Shown here one piece after another: positions 50,451-61,662 of a stretch of DNA of 64,000 bases. The translations under genes and the position numbers were made by a program. The DNA is from Prunella strophiata (taxonomy: Eukaryota > Chordata > Aves > Passeriformes > Prunellidae), in NCBI GenBank assembly GCA_036583965.1, contig JAZBQD010000014.1, positions 51,155,626-51,219,625 of the forward strand. Direction: 5' to 3'. The notes beneath the pieces are model-generated. The model was not told where the DNA came from. It ran no database searches and saw nothing but the letters and a program-made list of their open reading frames with translations. Position 1 is the stretch's first letter; each line of letters begins with the position of its first letter.

Positions 50451-53400
50451 CTGGCAAGGAGGGAAGGCAGCACAGGTTAATACGGGTGCTGTCTGGGGGA
50501 GGTTAAAAAAAACGTGGGGGAGAAAAGGGAAAAGAAAATGAGAAAAAAAAGGAGGGCAGGGGGGGAGGAAGAGAAGCACTTGAGCACCGTGGTGCTGAGC
50601 ACCATCAAAAGAAGCATCACAGACAGCACTCCAGCGTTTGCTGAGCTACCATCCAGCATGCATTCCAAAAAGAGTACATGCTTCTACTTTTTTGCCTACA
50701 AATTCTCTTTCCAGCTTGGTGTCAACCTCTCCTGGAGATCCAAGCAAGCATCTGTGCAACACTGAGTGGAAAAAAAAAAAAAATAGAGGAATTGACTAAA
50801 ATTTAAAACTAAACTGTTTCCTCCCTCGCTTTTTTCTAAGGGGTGTTTTTCAGAAAGATTGGTTCCACCACAGAGGTTGGAATTTTAAGTCAAAATAGGA
50901 GAGATAGGAGAATCCTCCTTCAGCAGAAGTTATGACCACATAACAAGTTCATCATGCATGCAGGGGATCAAAACATTAAACCTTCCATACCTACAAAATT
51001 AGAAACACTGGGGATGAGGCATCATCTACTGAATTGAGTAGGATCCAACAGCTATTTTTGTGGACTTAGGTTTTTAGTGAAATTTTGATGGGATGTAGGC
51101 ACATAAAGTCATCCCCCACCATGAGTTCAAAGAAACTGCATTTGAAATCCTCAAACTTCCAGAGCCTGTGCAAAACTAATCTCCACTACAGTGGTTAGGC
51201 TCTATATAACCAACAGGCAATATTTCATTTAGAAAAAATTCAAGGAAAACCCAGGCTTAATTTCACAGGAAATATTCTGTGGGAGAGTGTACTGTAGGCC
51301 AGGAGAAACGGAAGAAGTTTCATTCTTTAAGTGATGAAAAGATGGGTTGGAGAGAGCTGTCAATTATATACTGTGAGGAACAAGTACAGAGCAATGCTTA
51401 TGTTCTCTAGCTTTAATAATCATTATTCTATGCATGAACAGGAATCTTGTGCTGTCATGAAACATCATTTCCTATAATTTTATCCTGTTTATAACTTAAT
51501 TTCCTGAAACAAATTTGCAAGAAGACTATATACATTTTGGCCTAATTCTATTAGCAATAAATTCAACTTCAGTTCAAATTTAAAGCAGAACTCCCATTAA
51601 CTTCAATTGGAGAAAGACTAAGTGCCCTGTTGAATTTTAATTCACTTATTTTCTTGGGTTTGCATACACGTGTTATGCTGAAAATGTGTTAATGTGTTGT
51701 GAAGGAAAAAAAAGTAAAATAATATTGCTAATAAATGTAAAGAATGCTTATTTTTATAATGAATGTACCATATCTCTGCAATTAACTGGGAAATCTAAAA
51801 TAGTATTAGGCAGTTCACTATATTTTTACTTATCAAAATTTGATGTGCAATGCTATATTTAAATTTCATACAGGCAGACTTTAAGAAACATTTTCTGATT
51901 TCCACCATAACATTGAAACAATACTGTTTACGCATCTCTGAAAAAAGTTCTTCAAAGACAGATAGTACAATTATGCACAATTATATAAATGTATCATTAA
52001 TTTTGGCCTTCAATATTTAATGGCCATATCAAATTGCTGAAATTGAAAAATATAAGGCACTTGGAATTACAACTGCAAGATGTTGGCTTGGTTGGAGAAT
52101 TCTTTGAAGCAGCTTCCTAAAAGGTGGAATAAGTAAGATGCCATCTCTTACTAATTAACTTGCAGAAATATTTAATAATGACAAGGCACTACTGTAAACA
52201 TTTTTAATAGACAGCCATTGATTTGGAAGTTTAATTGTCTGACAAGATTCAAAGAAAGCTTGGTAAATACAGCAAAAAAATAAAAACATTTAAAGAAAAA
52301 TAGTTATGGGGAAATCTTAATGAACAGTGATAAACTTTGCTAATGAACTATGATTTTCCTGTATCACAGCTCACAGTCAGATTTTTTAATTCAACATTAG
52401 CAACTTTGTTTCCAAAATATTTAAATATGTGTGCAGTCTTCAAATCTCTTAGTGACAGCAAAACCTTTGCCCCTAACATGCAACATGAATAACAAAAGGA
52501 TCAGGACTCAGCTTGCTACAATTGTAAGAGACAGGGAAATAACTGAGATCTGGAAATTAACAGGGATTGAAATAAAAATCAGCAAAACAGAAGAAAACCT
52601 GAGTCTCTGTAGATTAAGATGTTTCCTTTCAGCTCTGGCACGAGCCTCCCCCCAGCCCAAGGCAGGCACTTGTACTGCTTCAGCATTTCATTGCACACAG
52701 ACTGTTACAGAGCGGCTGAGACATTAAACTCTGCAGCTGTTCGGGCTGGGCTAATGAAAGAAGACACGTCTGCCATGAAGAAACATAACCTACGGGGTTC
52801 CTGTCACATTAACTGACCAACAACTTGGAGGCTTAAAACAGGGAAACAGAGCAAGAGGAAACAACTGAGAATACTGGAAGGCGGCTTTGAAAACCCTCCT
52901 GTGGATTTACTGATGAAACAAGCTAAACAAAGCCGGTGTTTCCCTGGAACAAGCAACAGTTTCCTATTTTCTGTAGATTAGCAGAGTTAGTGATGCCATG
53001 GAAAAGCTCACAAAAACCAAACAAAAACACTCAAGCAGATGATCATGGATTCACTCCAGCTGACTTGCTTAAATGCAGTAGAGCAACTCAAGGGTTGGAT
53101 TGCTTACTCCACACAGCAGACTATGAGTAACATCCAGCAAAATCAATGGGTGCTGCTCAAAACCTATGGGTGAGAACTGGGACATGCATTCTGCATGTTC
53201 ACACAATTTCAGTCTAGGTGTGTCTCTTCATACCAGTTATACTAATAATTAGAGTTAAGCTGAAAGTGTGAAAAAATTCAGACAAGTTTTCTTTTCAGAT
53301 GCTATATTGCCTTGAAATAACTACAGAAATAAGATCATTAATTTGACAGGGAGAAGGTAAAGCACAAATTAACAAATTGTAAAGTGGTGCAAGGCCACAT

Positions 53401-55124
53401 GGAGTTTAATGGCGCTCTTCTTGTAACAGCTGAGTGTCTGATATGCTGCTCCAATCTTAATTCCACCAAGCTGGCAGGAAATGAGGCAAGGTAAGGGCAA
53501 CTCAGGCTCAGTCTTTGACCATCACTTAGTTGTCTGGTTTATTTTCCTATTGTCTACTGAAGATTCTCCTAGCAGTCTCTAGACATTCAGGATGACATAA
53601 TTTTACAACTTTCTCTTACTACATGAAATCAGAAAAATCCCCAGATTTCCAACTGAATGACCATCAATCTGCTCTGAGGAAGTGGTGAAGGAACCCCTGC
53701 TTTGAGGAGACAGCCACACCATTTGGGCAGAGAACTGCTGTTGAAGGGATTGCTAGCTACAGCATACATACACAAAGAAAGACATTATTGTTACAAAATA
53801 ATCTCTTTAAACACTGTTGCTCTTTAAAAAGCCTTGACAGAGTTAGTGGGCACTGTGATGCCCCTTCAAGACACTGCATAAACCTTTGGTCATTAGCTCA
53901 CCAGCTGTTAGTCAACAGTGTCAAAACTGATTTGGGGAACTGAGGCCACAAAGAATAACAAACTCATGAAATGCTCAGCATAATTGCTGTTCTCCTGTCC
54001 ACTCTTCCAGCATACTGGTTCCCCTTTCACAAACTTTAACAATTACCAGAATGTTCCCAGGCCTTTCCTGGCCTGCCCTACTTCTCCTGGCTGTGCTCCC
54101 ACAGCTCTTGGCCCTGGCTTCCAGGAGCAGAGACTCTGGCTGACCAGCAGAGCAGTGTAGATGTATTACAGTGAGTTATGGCTGTGGAAATAAGACTCAA
54201 TTTCGTCCCACTAATTTCTAGTCAAAAGTAATGAAAACCAGAAACAAAATCAGAAAAGGTGAAAAGACCAACAAAGACCAGATTCTGTAAGTGAATATAA
54301 AGGGAGAAGTTGGGTCATTCCACCCAGTAAGACAAAGAGCAAGAAGTGATATTGCTGCTATCTACAAAAAAATCTATTATGAGGTACAAAAGTTACTTAA
54401 GCCAAAAGGCAGTGAGCATAACAGAATGGAAATCAACCAGCTCTGAGCAACTCCAGGCTGGAAATGGCAGTGACCATTCTGATGGAGAAGTGAGTGGAAA
54501 CAATGTAGACTAAGTTTATATTGAACAAGTTAAAATAAAGGTGTTATAAGAAGTGGAGCCTTCTACCATCTGAAGCTGAAGTTTCTAACACAGAATGTAT
54601 TTTAAGTTGAAAGCAAAGAATTTCTTAAAACTACATGGCACTCTTCCTTTGTTACAAGACAAGATGGGTACAGAAAACATTTTCCCATTGTAATGGGAAA
54701 GCTGAACTACAGAAGAGGCTGGTGACTACTATCCATGCCACCTCTGAGCTATCAGTGACAGGCCATAGACTCTGTGTATCCATTCCTGTTATATCATATA
54801 AATGACTTTTTATTCCTCAAGCCATTATAGTTTATAATTTTCTTATGGCTGTTCCACATCCACATTAAACTTCATAGCTTTTGAACATGTTAATGCCACA
54901 TACCAGGGGGACTCCCATAGATTTGTCAGTTTTCCCTAAGACAAATAAACAAATATAGCACAGACTGCAATATATTTTTTTTGTGCTACTCTACACTTAC
55001 AGTACAGACTCCAGTACTAAGAACAGACCACTGCAACACTGCAAAATAAAACATCAACCCACTTGCAAACAATTTGTAATATTTATCTAGATTTCTGTTC
55101 TTTTAATTAAAAAGTCCCACTTCA

Positions 55125-55165
55125 CACCCAAAAAAAACCCCACAAAACCCAAAACAAAACCAAGA
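55125..55165. repeat. A/C-rich low-complexity tract
   Basis: Irregular AAAACCC and AAACA units inside the GPR37 intron, of the same class as 4915-5045. Confidence 0.65.
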
Positions 55166-58100
55166 AAAGCAGTCATTATTAAAAAAGAACAAAAATATAT
55201 TTGTATTTCTCACAAGAAGTGTTATTAAACATTAATGGCTTTATGCATTAAAATAAGGAAGAGTCACGCAGTGAAAACACTACTGTGGTGTGGCAAGAAT
55301 AATTCAGTGGCTAAGAAGATCTGGGGCCAAGGTACAGCTCTGACATCAGCAATTACCTTATGCATTCCAAATAAAAATCTACATCACCTCTCTGAAAGAC
55401 AAGATGATAATTCTGAAACCTACTATCAGGAAGTGATCCTACACACATGGAATAACAGATACAACACTGTCATTTCCTTTTAAGTACTAACAACATTCAC
55501 ATCAAGGAGTCACAAAGCACACATGCTTTATGTGATATTTACTCTTAATATCTTATACTTCTGTATATCACAAGATATACTGCTTAGAATCAGAATCCAC
55601 TTCCATGTGCCACTCTTGAGTTCTGCAGGAAGCAAAAGTCAACAGACTATCAGGGCACTGGAAATACTCACTAGTACATCACATGCTTATCCAGGGGCTT
55701 GGAAATATCACAAAACACAAAAGGATTTCATTTTTGTTCATTTTCCTGTTTGCAATCTACCATGCTACCAAATAGGTAAATTTATTTTTTTTTCCTTTTT
55801 TTTTGTGTCACTCTCCACTGAGGATCAAGTTGTCATCACACTACACAAGGGACTCCTGCACTAATTCTTAATAGTAGCAATATGGAACTATAGATAGAAA
55901 TCTACCTCTTCCTCTTTTTGCAGGAAAAATCCTGTCATATGGAGAAATTACATGCTGGTGTTCAGAGCAGAGTCAATAGAGCTGGGATCACAGATGCTGC
56001 CTTTTCCTCTCCACACATATGTAACTTAAATATTACTGACCCAATTTTAACTCTGACACAAATTCATTTCTATGCTGAAATGCCTCAGGCAAAGTTTAGC
56101 CAAAAGCAAAAACTTAGAAGATCCTAAGGACAGGATTTGCAGAGGAAAGAAAGACTGACAGAACAACCAACATGGCAGCTATCATCATTGTGCCATTAAT
56201 ACCGAAAGGGCAAAGATATATTAACACTTCCATTTAAATAACTTATTGTGTGATAAGCACTGAAGATATTCTGTTCAGTTAAAGATACATCAAGCCATTG
56301 CCCTAGAAAACTCTCATGATGAAGCCTTGAAACTGCAAATATCTCTGAGTATCTTTGTCTGTGACCCAGAGGACTCACTGGAGGTTCAGGAGCACAGCTC
56401 TGACTAGAGTCAAAGAAGAGACATAAAGAAAATGCCGCACATCAAAAGACACAGAAAAGACAGATAATACACAGCTTTTATAAACTCACATTAAAAATGT
56501 ATTTGCTTCCCTAAAGTGAAACTTAAAATAGGGATCTCTTCTCACAGCTTTGGAACAGGCAGAGAATGTGCTTCTTTTCTTCTCTAGTGCTTCTTGCTTA
56601 CCTCTGTCAAGTAAAAGAGAAATGGGAAAAAGCCTCACCTCAAATTGCCCTGGAGGATCAGCTCCAGGGAAAGAGAGTAATTCGTATTTCAGTCCAAATC
56701 AATCCTTATGCTTTCCACTAAGAATACTAATTGTGATAGCTTTCCTGAGCTGGAACTTGCTCAAGAAACAGGAGTGATGCCACAAACTCATTGCCAAAAG
56801 CACATGCAGAGACTGGGCATCAGATTTCAAAAGCTTTTACTGTCAGCCTGCTCCAGAATCATGCTAGTCTTGTATGCATGATATGGTCCAGATGAGGACA
56901 CCACAAACTTTGTCCTGTTCTTTGTGAGGTGTATGGGAAAGGCAGAAGGACTTCATGTTTACTAGCACTGAATGCAGGGTGTGTACCATACACTGACCTC
57001 AGCAACTTCTTGCTCCATGCTGGACTGTGCAGGATGGTAAATCAGCCTCTGCAAACCCTCATGCTAGACCATTCCTCAATTCTAAACCCTTACTTGGCTA
57101 TAAGGAGCTTGATTCAATCTGTTGGCATAGAATGCAACCCCCTCAAACAAAGCTTCTTGTGTAACCTGCAAGAGCAAAATGCACACAACTCAAGCAAAGC
57201 TCCTTCTTAAGCCTGAGAGAAGGTTTCTAGTCCTACCTGACAGAATCCATTTGTCATCTTGTGCAAGTTGCTCTGGGCCTTAAACAACTTATTCAATTTC
57301 TTCATTACTGGCTTTCAGCATTAAAATAAAATTTAAAAAAACCCTACAACTTCATGTGACCAACAGCTGTAAAATATTTAAAAGCACACTAACAGTACAG
57401 ATTTTGTGTACATTTATATTTCTTTCTATTAAGGCCTAGAATAAATCTGTAAGTAGGGGAAACTGGAACTATATTGTTCCAAAGACTGAGTGCTTTGAAC
57501 AAAACCAAAAGGATTCTACATCAGCGGGAATTAGCCAAATTCACTTGTCTTTCTATTGTCCTTTACCTTATGTCTCCAGATTCTGAGTAATACTGACAAA
57601 AGGATATGAAAGACAAAACAGTGTGCAGGTAAACACTTCAGACATGCATGCCAAAACCATGCAGAAAAGTGGCAGAGTATTAAAACAGCAAAGGAGAAGC
57701 ACATCTCTACACATCCTTACAGGCAGAGTAGCTGCATCAGTTGTTCTAATTCCCTTCTCAACTCCTTTTCAGTACACTCAAAACTAGTAAGTTACAAGTG
57801 GTAATACAATACATAGCTGAAATTCCTACTTAAATGTACTTGTCATAGAAGATCTTTATTAGGTATGGGAAAACTGTCCCTTTAAATTAAACTTGTGAAG
57901 ACATTCCACTGCTGGAAGCTCAGTCTTTACCTATACAAATGTGCAGGAGGATATCATAAAACACTTTCCCCAGACTGTGTGTGCATTTGTGTTATCACTA
58001 GCAACAGATGCTTTATTGGAATTCTACACAATATCCATAAAACAGCGCAAATAAAAACCAATTGGCCACAAGAGGCTGAACTAAGAAAACTCAAGGTATT

Positions 58101-59077
58101 TCCCTGGGATCACTTGAAACCTTCAAACAACACAAAGCATGCTTGAATTAAAATGCTGTGATCCCTGCATCACTTGCTGTAGATAATCAGCCATCCCCTG
58201 TTCTCTAGGCTTTGAGAGTAAAAGCTAGTATGACAGAAGACTCAGGCCAATAAGGGTTTTTGATGCTTGAGATATTTCTGGATCTACAAACCCAGGTGAG
58301 ACATGTAGCCCTCTCTCTAAACAGCATATGCAAAAAAAACCCCAAAGATAAAGAGATGAAAAGAGATGGAACCAAGAGACCCTTAAAAGAACTAAACACT
58401 GCACAAACTTATAGAAAAGAAAGACAAGGGGTTAAAATGTGTCCATCTTCAGGAAGATGATTCTATTTGTATTCCACAAAGGTCTGGAAGCCTCTCCTGA
58501 AGATTTGTCTAAGCTTTCCTCTCAAGAGGAAGTCTTCCTCTAAGAAGACTTCACCCTTTCCCTCTGTGTGAGAAGAAGATGGGCCTGCCCACGGTGAGTT
58601 ACAAGGGGAAAGAGAGTGTTGTTCAGCTGTCAGATGAATGTACTGCTGTACACAATCCTTGACAGAGCAAGGAGCAGCAGCTGGGCATGGGATGGATTTC
58701 ATGCCATGCTACACATCTGCATTGCTCCTGGTGGTGTCAGTGCCACTGTGTAATGCCTGTGAGATTAGATCAACACTCGGAAAGTGGTGAACCTTTGGAA
58801 CCTTTGCTCTGCCTTCTCTGCCTCAGCAGGGTCAAATCCTGATTTATAGGACAGTGTCCTTCATTCCAGGCTCCAGGTAAACTGTGGAGAGTCATGATCC
58901 ACTAGTGTTCAGTACCTGCCACTCACTGCCACAGAGAGGGAAATCCAGCCTTTTACTTACTCCTCTCAAGGTGATGAGATACTTTACACACAAGTATTGC
59001 ATTTAATGACCACTGAACAAATAATATACAATTCTGGGAGCAACACAGAACCCTAAGGCTATACCTCTCTATATTTG

Positions 59078-59131
59078 TAACTAAGAACTAAGAACTTAAG
59101 TACTTAAGAACTTAATTTAAGAACTAAGTTA
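59078..59131. repeat. AAGAACT-type short repeat with 14-bp palindrome
   Basis: Imperfect ACTAAG/AAGAACT units recur over about 54 bp. At 59095-59108 the sequence CTTAAGTACTTAAG is a perfect palindrome. It probably arose by slippage. Confidence 0.75.
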
Positions 59132-60002
59132 ATTATACTTCCTCAAGGACAAGTAAAATGCTTTACTTTTAGACACCAGTAATAATTAAGCCTAACACAG
59201 GGACCAAGCTACTGGTTCATCCTGACTGGACTGGTGCCAGTTCTTGAATAAGACCAACTCTAGACATCCACAGAACTTAAAGTGAAAAAATAAGGTAACA
59301 TTAAATTATAATGGCAGTATAGCAGCAGCTGAATATTTTTCAGGATTACAGTTTTGAATTTCAGCAACAATATTGCAGCTAAACTATTTTCAGTTCGAAA
59401 AACTCTTTAGTGCCTGAAGATGCAAAGCATAAGGAAACTAATTTTGAGGAACAGTGTGGCCAGACAAATAATTTAAACTACTGATCTATTTCAACTTTGC
59501 ATGTGGGTGCACCAAAAAAGGGTTAGGAAGTATGAAATGTCACGTGAAAGTCCTTGAAATACAAACTACACTGTGTATTTTAATTGAAATGTTACTTTTA
59601 AAATGTTACTTTTAAAACACTCCTACTTACTTTATTGGTTAACACAGCAGCCCCATAATCCATTTCAGGAATTTTAAAGGATTCAAGCACTATCAGTTTC
59701 CCAATAAATACATATTTACTGCATTATGTCTTCTTAAATGCAAATCACTTGAGTGTACTCTAAGTTTTCTAAATGCAGTGGTATAGTACTGTCCTAGAAT
59801 TCAACTAAGCGTAGCACAGCTCCACCCTTTGTCCAATACCACCAGTAATAAACTAAACAGGTGAAAGAAGCAGTGGCAGTTTTATGGCTACACAGGTCAC
59901 ACAATCTTTCTTAACACTTTAAAATATCGTAGTATCATTTGACAGTTAATTCTGTGTCACTGTGTACTGGTGTGCTGCTGAAACTGACACTCTCTGTATT
60001 AA

Positions 60003-60075
60003 TAACAGGTTGGGTATTTGAGTGTTTTTTGGTAGGGGGATAGGGAATTGCTTTTTTGTTTGTTTGGGTTTGTTT
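60003..60075. repeat. G/T-rich low-complexity tract
   Basis: Runs of GTTTTTT, GGTAGGGGG and TTTGTTTGTTTGGGTTTG within the GPR37 intron. Same class as 2864-2912. Confidence 0.65.
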
Positions 60076-60599
60076 CTAATAGCTCGTTCTTAGGACAAGA
60101 GAACCACCAGTTGTTTCCTCAGTTCTCAGTTACAGAATAATGTTGGACATAAGGTTTTGGGAATACAGGAGAGCCAGCCAGAACTCCAGGCTACCACCGT
60201 AGCGGCAAGCCTCAGTGTTCAGTTCCAGTAAATAAATAAAGCAGACAACCTGAGCGCTGCCGGCAGGACTGTGGCCAGCTGTCTGAGAGCTTCTGTGACA
60301 GAGCCGCTGAACAACTGCCAAGAAGCTGCAGTTTAAACGGAGCTGGTGTCTTTCAAAAATACCAAACAACAAACCAGCAGCTAAATAAACGCTGAAGAGA
60401 TCTGAACGCTGAAATATAAGTTAAGAGCCCAGACATCCCGCTGATGGTCCTTTTTACAATCACCTCCATACACGCGATCCCCTTAAGCCCTTCAACCACT
60501 TTCCTGACTCATCTCCACTTTACTAAAATAAACAAAGCAAAAAACTTGAAATCTAATTCTGAGAGCATCACTTGTTTTTCAGGGTCACAGGGAACAAGG

Positions 60600-61662
60600 A
60601 AAGTTTGGCAGAAGTCGTGCGAGTGGCAGGAAGCGCCGGACGCACTCAGCGGGAGCCACAGAAATCCCGGTGCCGCCGGACTCGGTGCGGCCGCTGCCGA
60701 CTCCGCTCCCTGCGGGGCCGGGACGGGGCCCCGCTCCGTCGCAAGAGCACCCAGGAAACCCGAGCCAAAGCGCACCGGGACGTCCCCGGGCAGGCAGCAG
60801 TGACGGCGAGCAGAGCCAGCCCCGCACACGGCTCAGGCTTGCGGCGGGTGGAGGAGCTCGGGGTCCGCGTATCCCCACCCACGTACATTAATTACCTCGA
60901 TGTACGGGACGATTTTGCAAGAGAAGTCTTCTAGAAGCCACTTCTTGGTGAGCTCCTGGAAGATAACCAGCGGCAGGCAGAAGAAGACGATGAGGAAGTC
61001 CCAGAAGGCCAGGTTGGCCAGCAGGGAGTTGGAGATGCTCCGCATGTAGTAGTTGTGGCAGACGATGCACATCACTGCCATGTTGCCCATGATGCCGATG
61101 CCGAAGATCACCACGGAGAGGCACATGACGGCGTAGGCGCCGTACGACTCCTCGGTCAGCGGGTAGAAGGGGTTGCGGAGCCGGGCGCGGCGCCCCGTGG
61201 CGTTCCCGCGGCCCCCCGGCGCTGCCCTCGCCGCCGGCCGAGGCCGTTCAGGGGCAGCCAGCGTGGCCCGCCCCTCCCCGCCGCCGCTCCGGGCTCGCTC
61301 CGCTCCGCGCCAGCCGCCTGGCCTGGCCGGCTCGCGCCCCCCCGCAGCTGCGCGCCCGGCCCCGCCTCTCGCTGCTCGAGGCGAGGGCTCCTCTGTCGCC
61401 GCGCCCGGCATCTCCGTCTCCGCGCGCCCGCCGGCCCGGGGCGAGCTGTTCTCGGCAGCGGCTTGCTGTTTGCGTCCTTCGAGCTCTACGGGAGCGTCTT
61501 TGCGGGGCTGCGCGCCGGCGCCCGCTTAAGGTGTTCAGAGCTTTGCGACGGTCCGGGGCAAGGCGCGCAGGCAGCCCAGCACCCAGCACCTGGCAGCCAG
61601 GCAGGGCGAGCGGAGCGCGGAGGGGCCGCATGGCCGGAGCGGCGGGGTCACCCGCTCTCCCG
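60600..61662 (-). promoter_or_regulatory. CpG island over GPR37 exon 1 and its 5' side
   Basis: CpG density rises abruptly at about 60630 and stays high through exon 1 into the 45-bp array. This is the usual arrangement for a vertebrate neural gene promoter. No TATA box is obvious upstream of 61411 on the minus strand, which is consistent with a CpG-island promoter. The precise transcription start is not determinable by eye. Confidence 0.75.
60896..61411 (-). CDS. GPR37 coding exon 1 (N-terminus uncertain)
   Basis: 172 codons from the first in-frame ATG (61411) to the donor at 60896|60895. Residues 70-72 (NAT) match the conserved glycosylation site just before the first helix. Residues 80-92 ([13 protein letters not shown]) are a GPR37 signature. 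TM1 is at about 93-117 with IMGN, then [18 protein letters not shown] and TM2 at about 128-150. [15 protein letters not shown] includes the loop-1 Cys165 expected to pair with the loop-2 Cys. Residues 1-69 are Ala/Gly/Arg/Pro-rich and do not resemble the mammalian ectodomain. There is no signal peptide, and the frame stops upstream (TAA at 61526-61528). Human GPR37 is 613 residues with a long secreted-type N-terminal tail; this model gives about 444. The true start is therefore probably missing, shifted in frame, or in an unrecognised upstream exon. Confidence 0.9.

Larger units (their letters stand above)
50451..60895 (-). other. GPR37 intron (10.4 kb, phase 0)
   Basis: Bounded on the minus strand by GAG|GTAATT (donor at 60895-60894) and a TTGCCAG acceptor (50452-50451). 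Joining E172 of exon 1 to V of exon 2 gives the family sequence [13 protein letters not shown] across TM3, so the junction is secure. The interior is AT-rich and holds only short, composition-driven ORFs, simple tracts (55125-55165, 55785-55804, 60003-60075) and the AAGAACT repeat at 59078. I see no nested gene. The last approximately 300 bp next to exon 1 is CpG-rich. Confidence 0.93.

Noticed and set aside
49630..61411. GPR37 as a processed pseudogene
   Set aside because: The intron is present with good splice sites in the family position, and the C-terminus is fully conserved, so it is the parental locus. Only the two indels are suspicious.
49630..61411. GPR37L1 or an endothelin receptor instead of GPR37
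   Set aside because: The six-Cys cluster, the [14 protein letters not shown] tail and the VGTHC end are GPR37 features; endothelin receptors lack this C-terminus.
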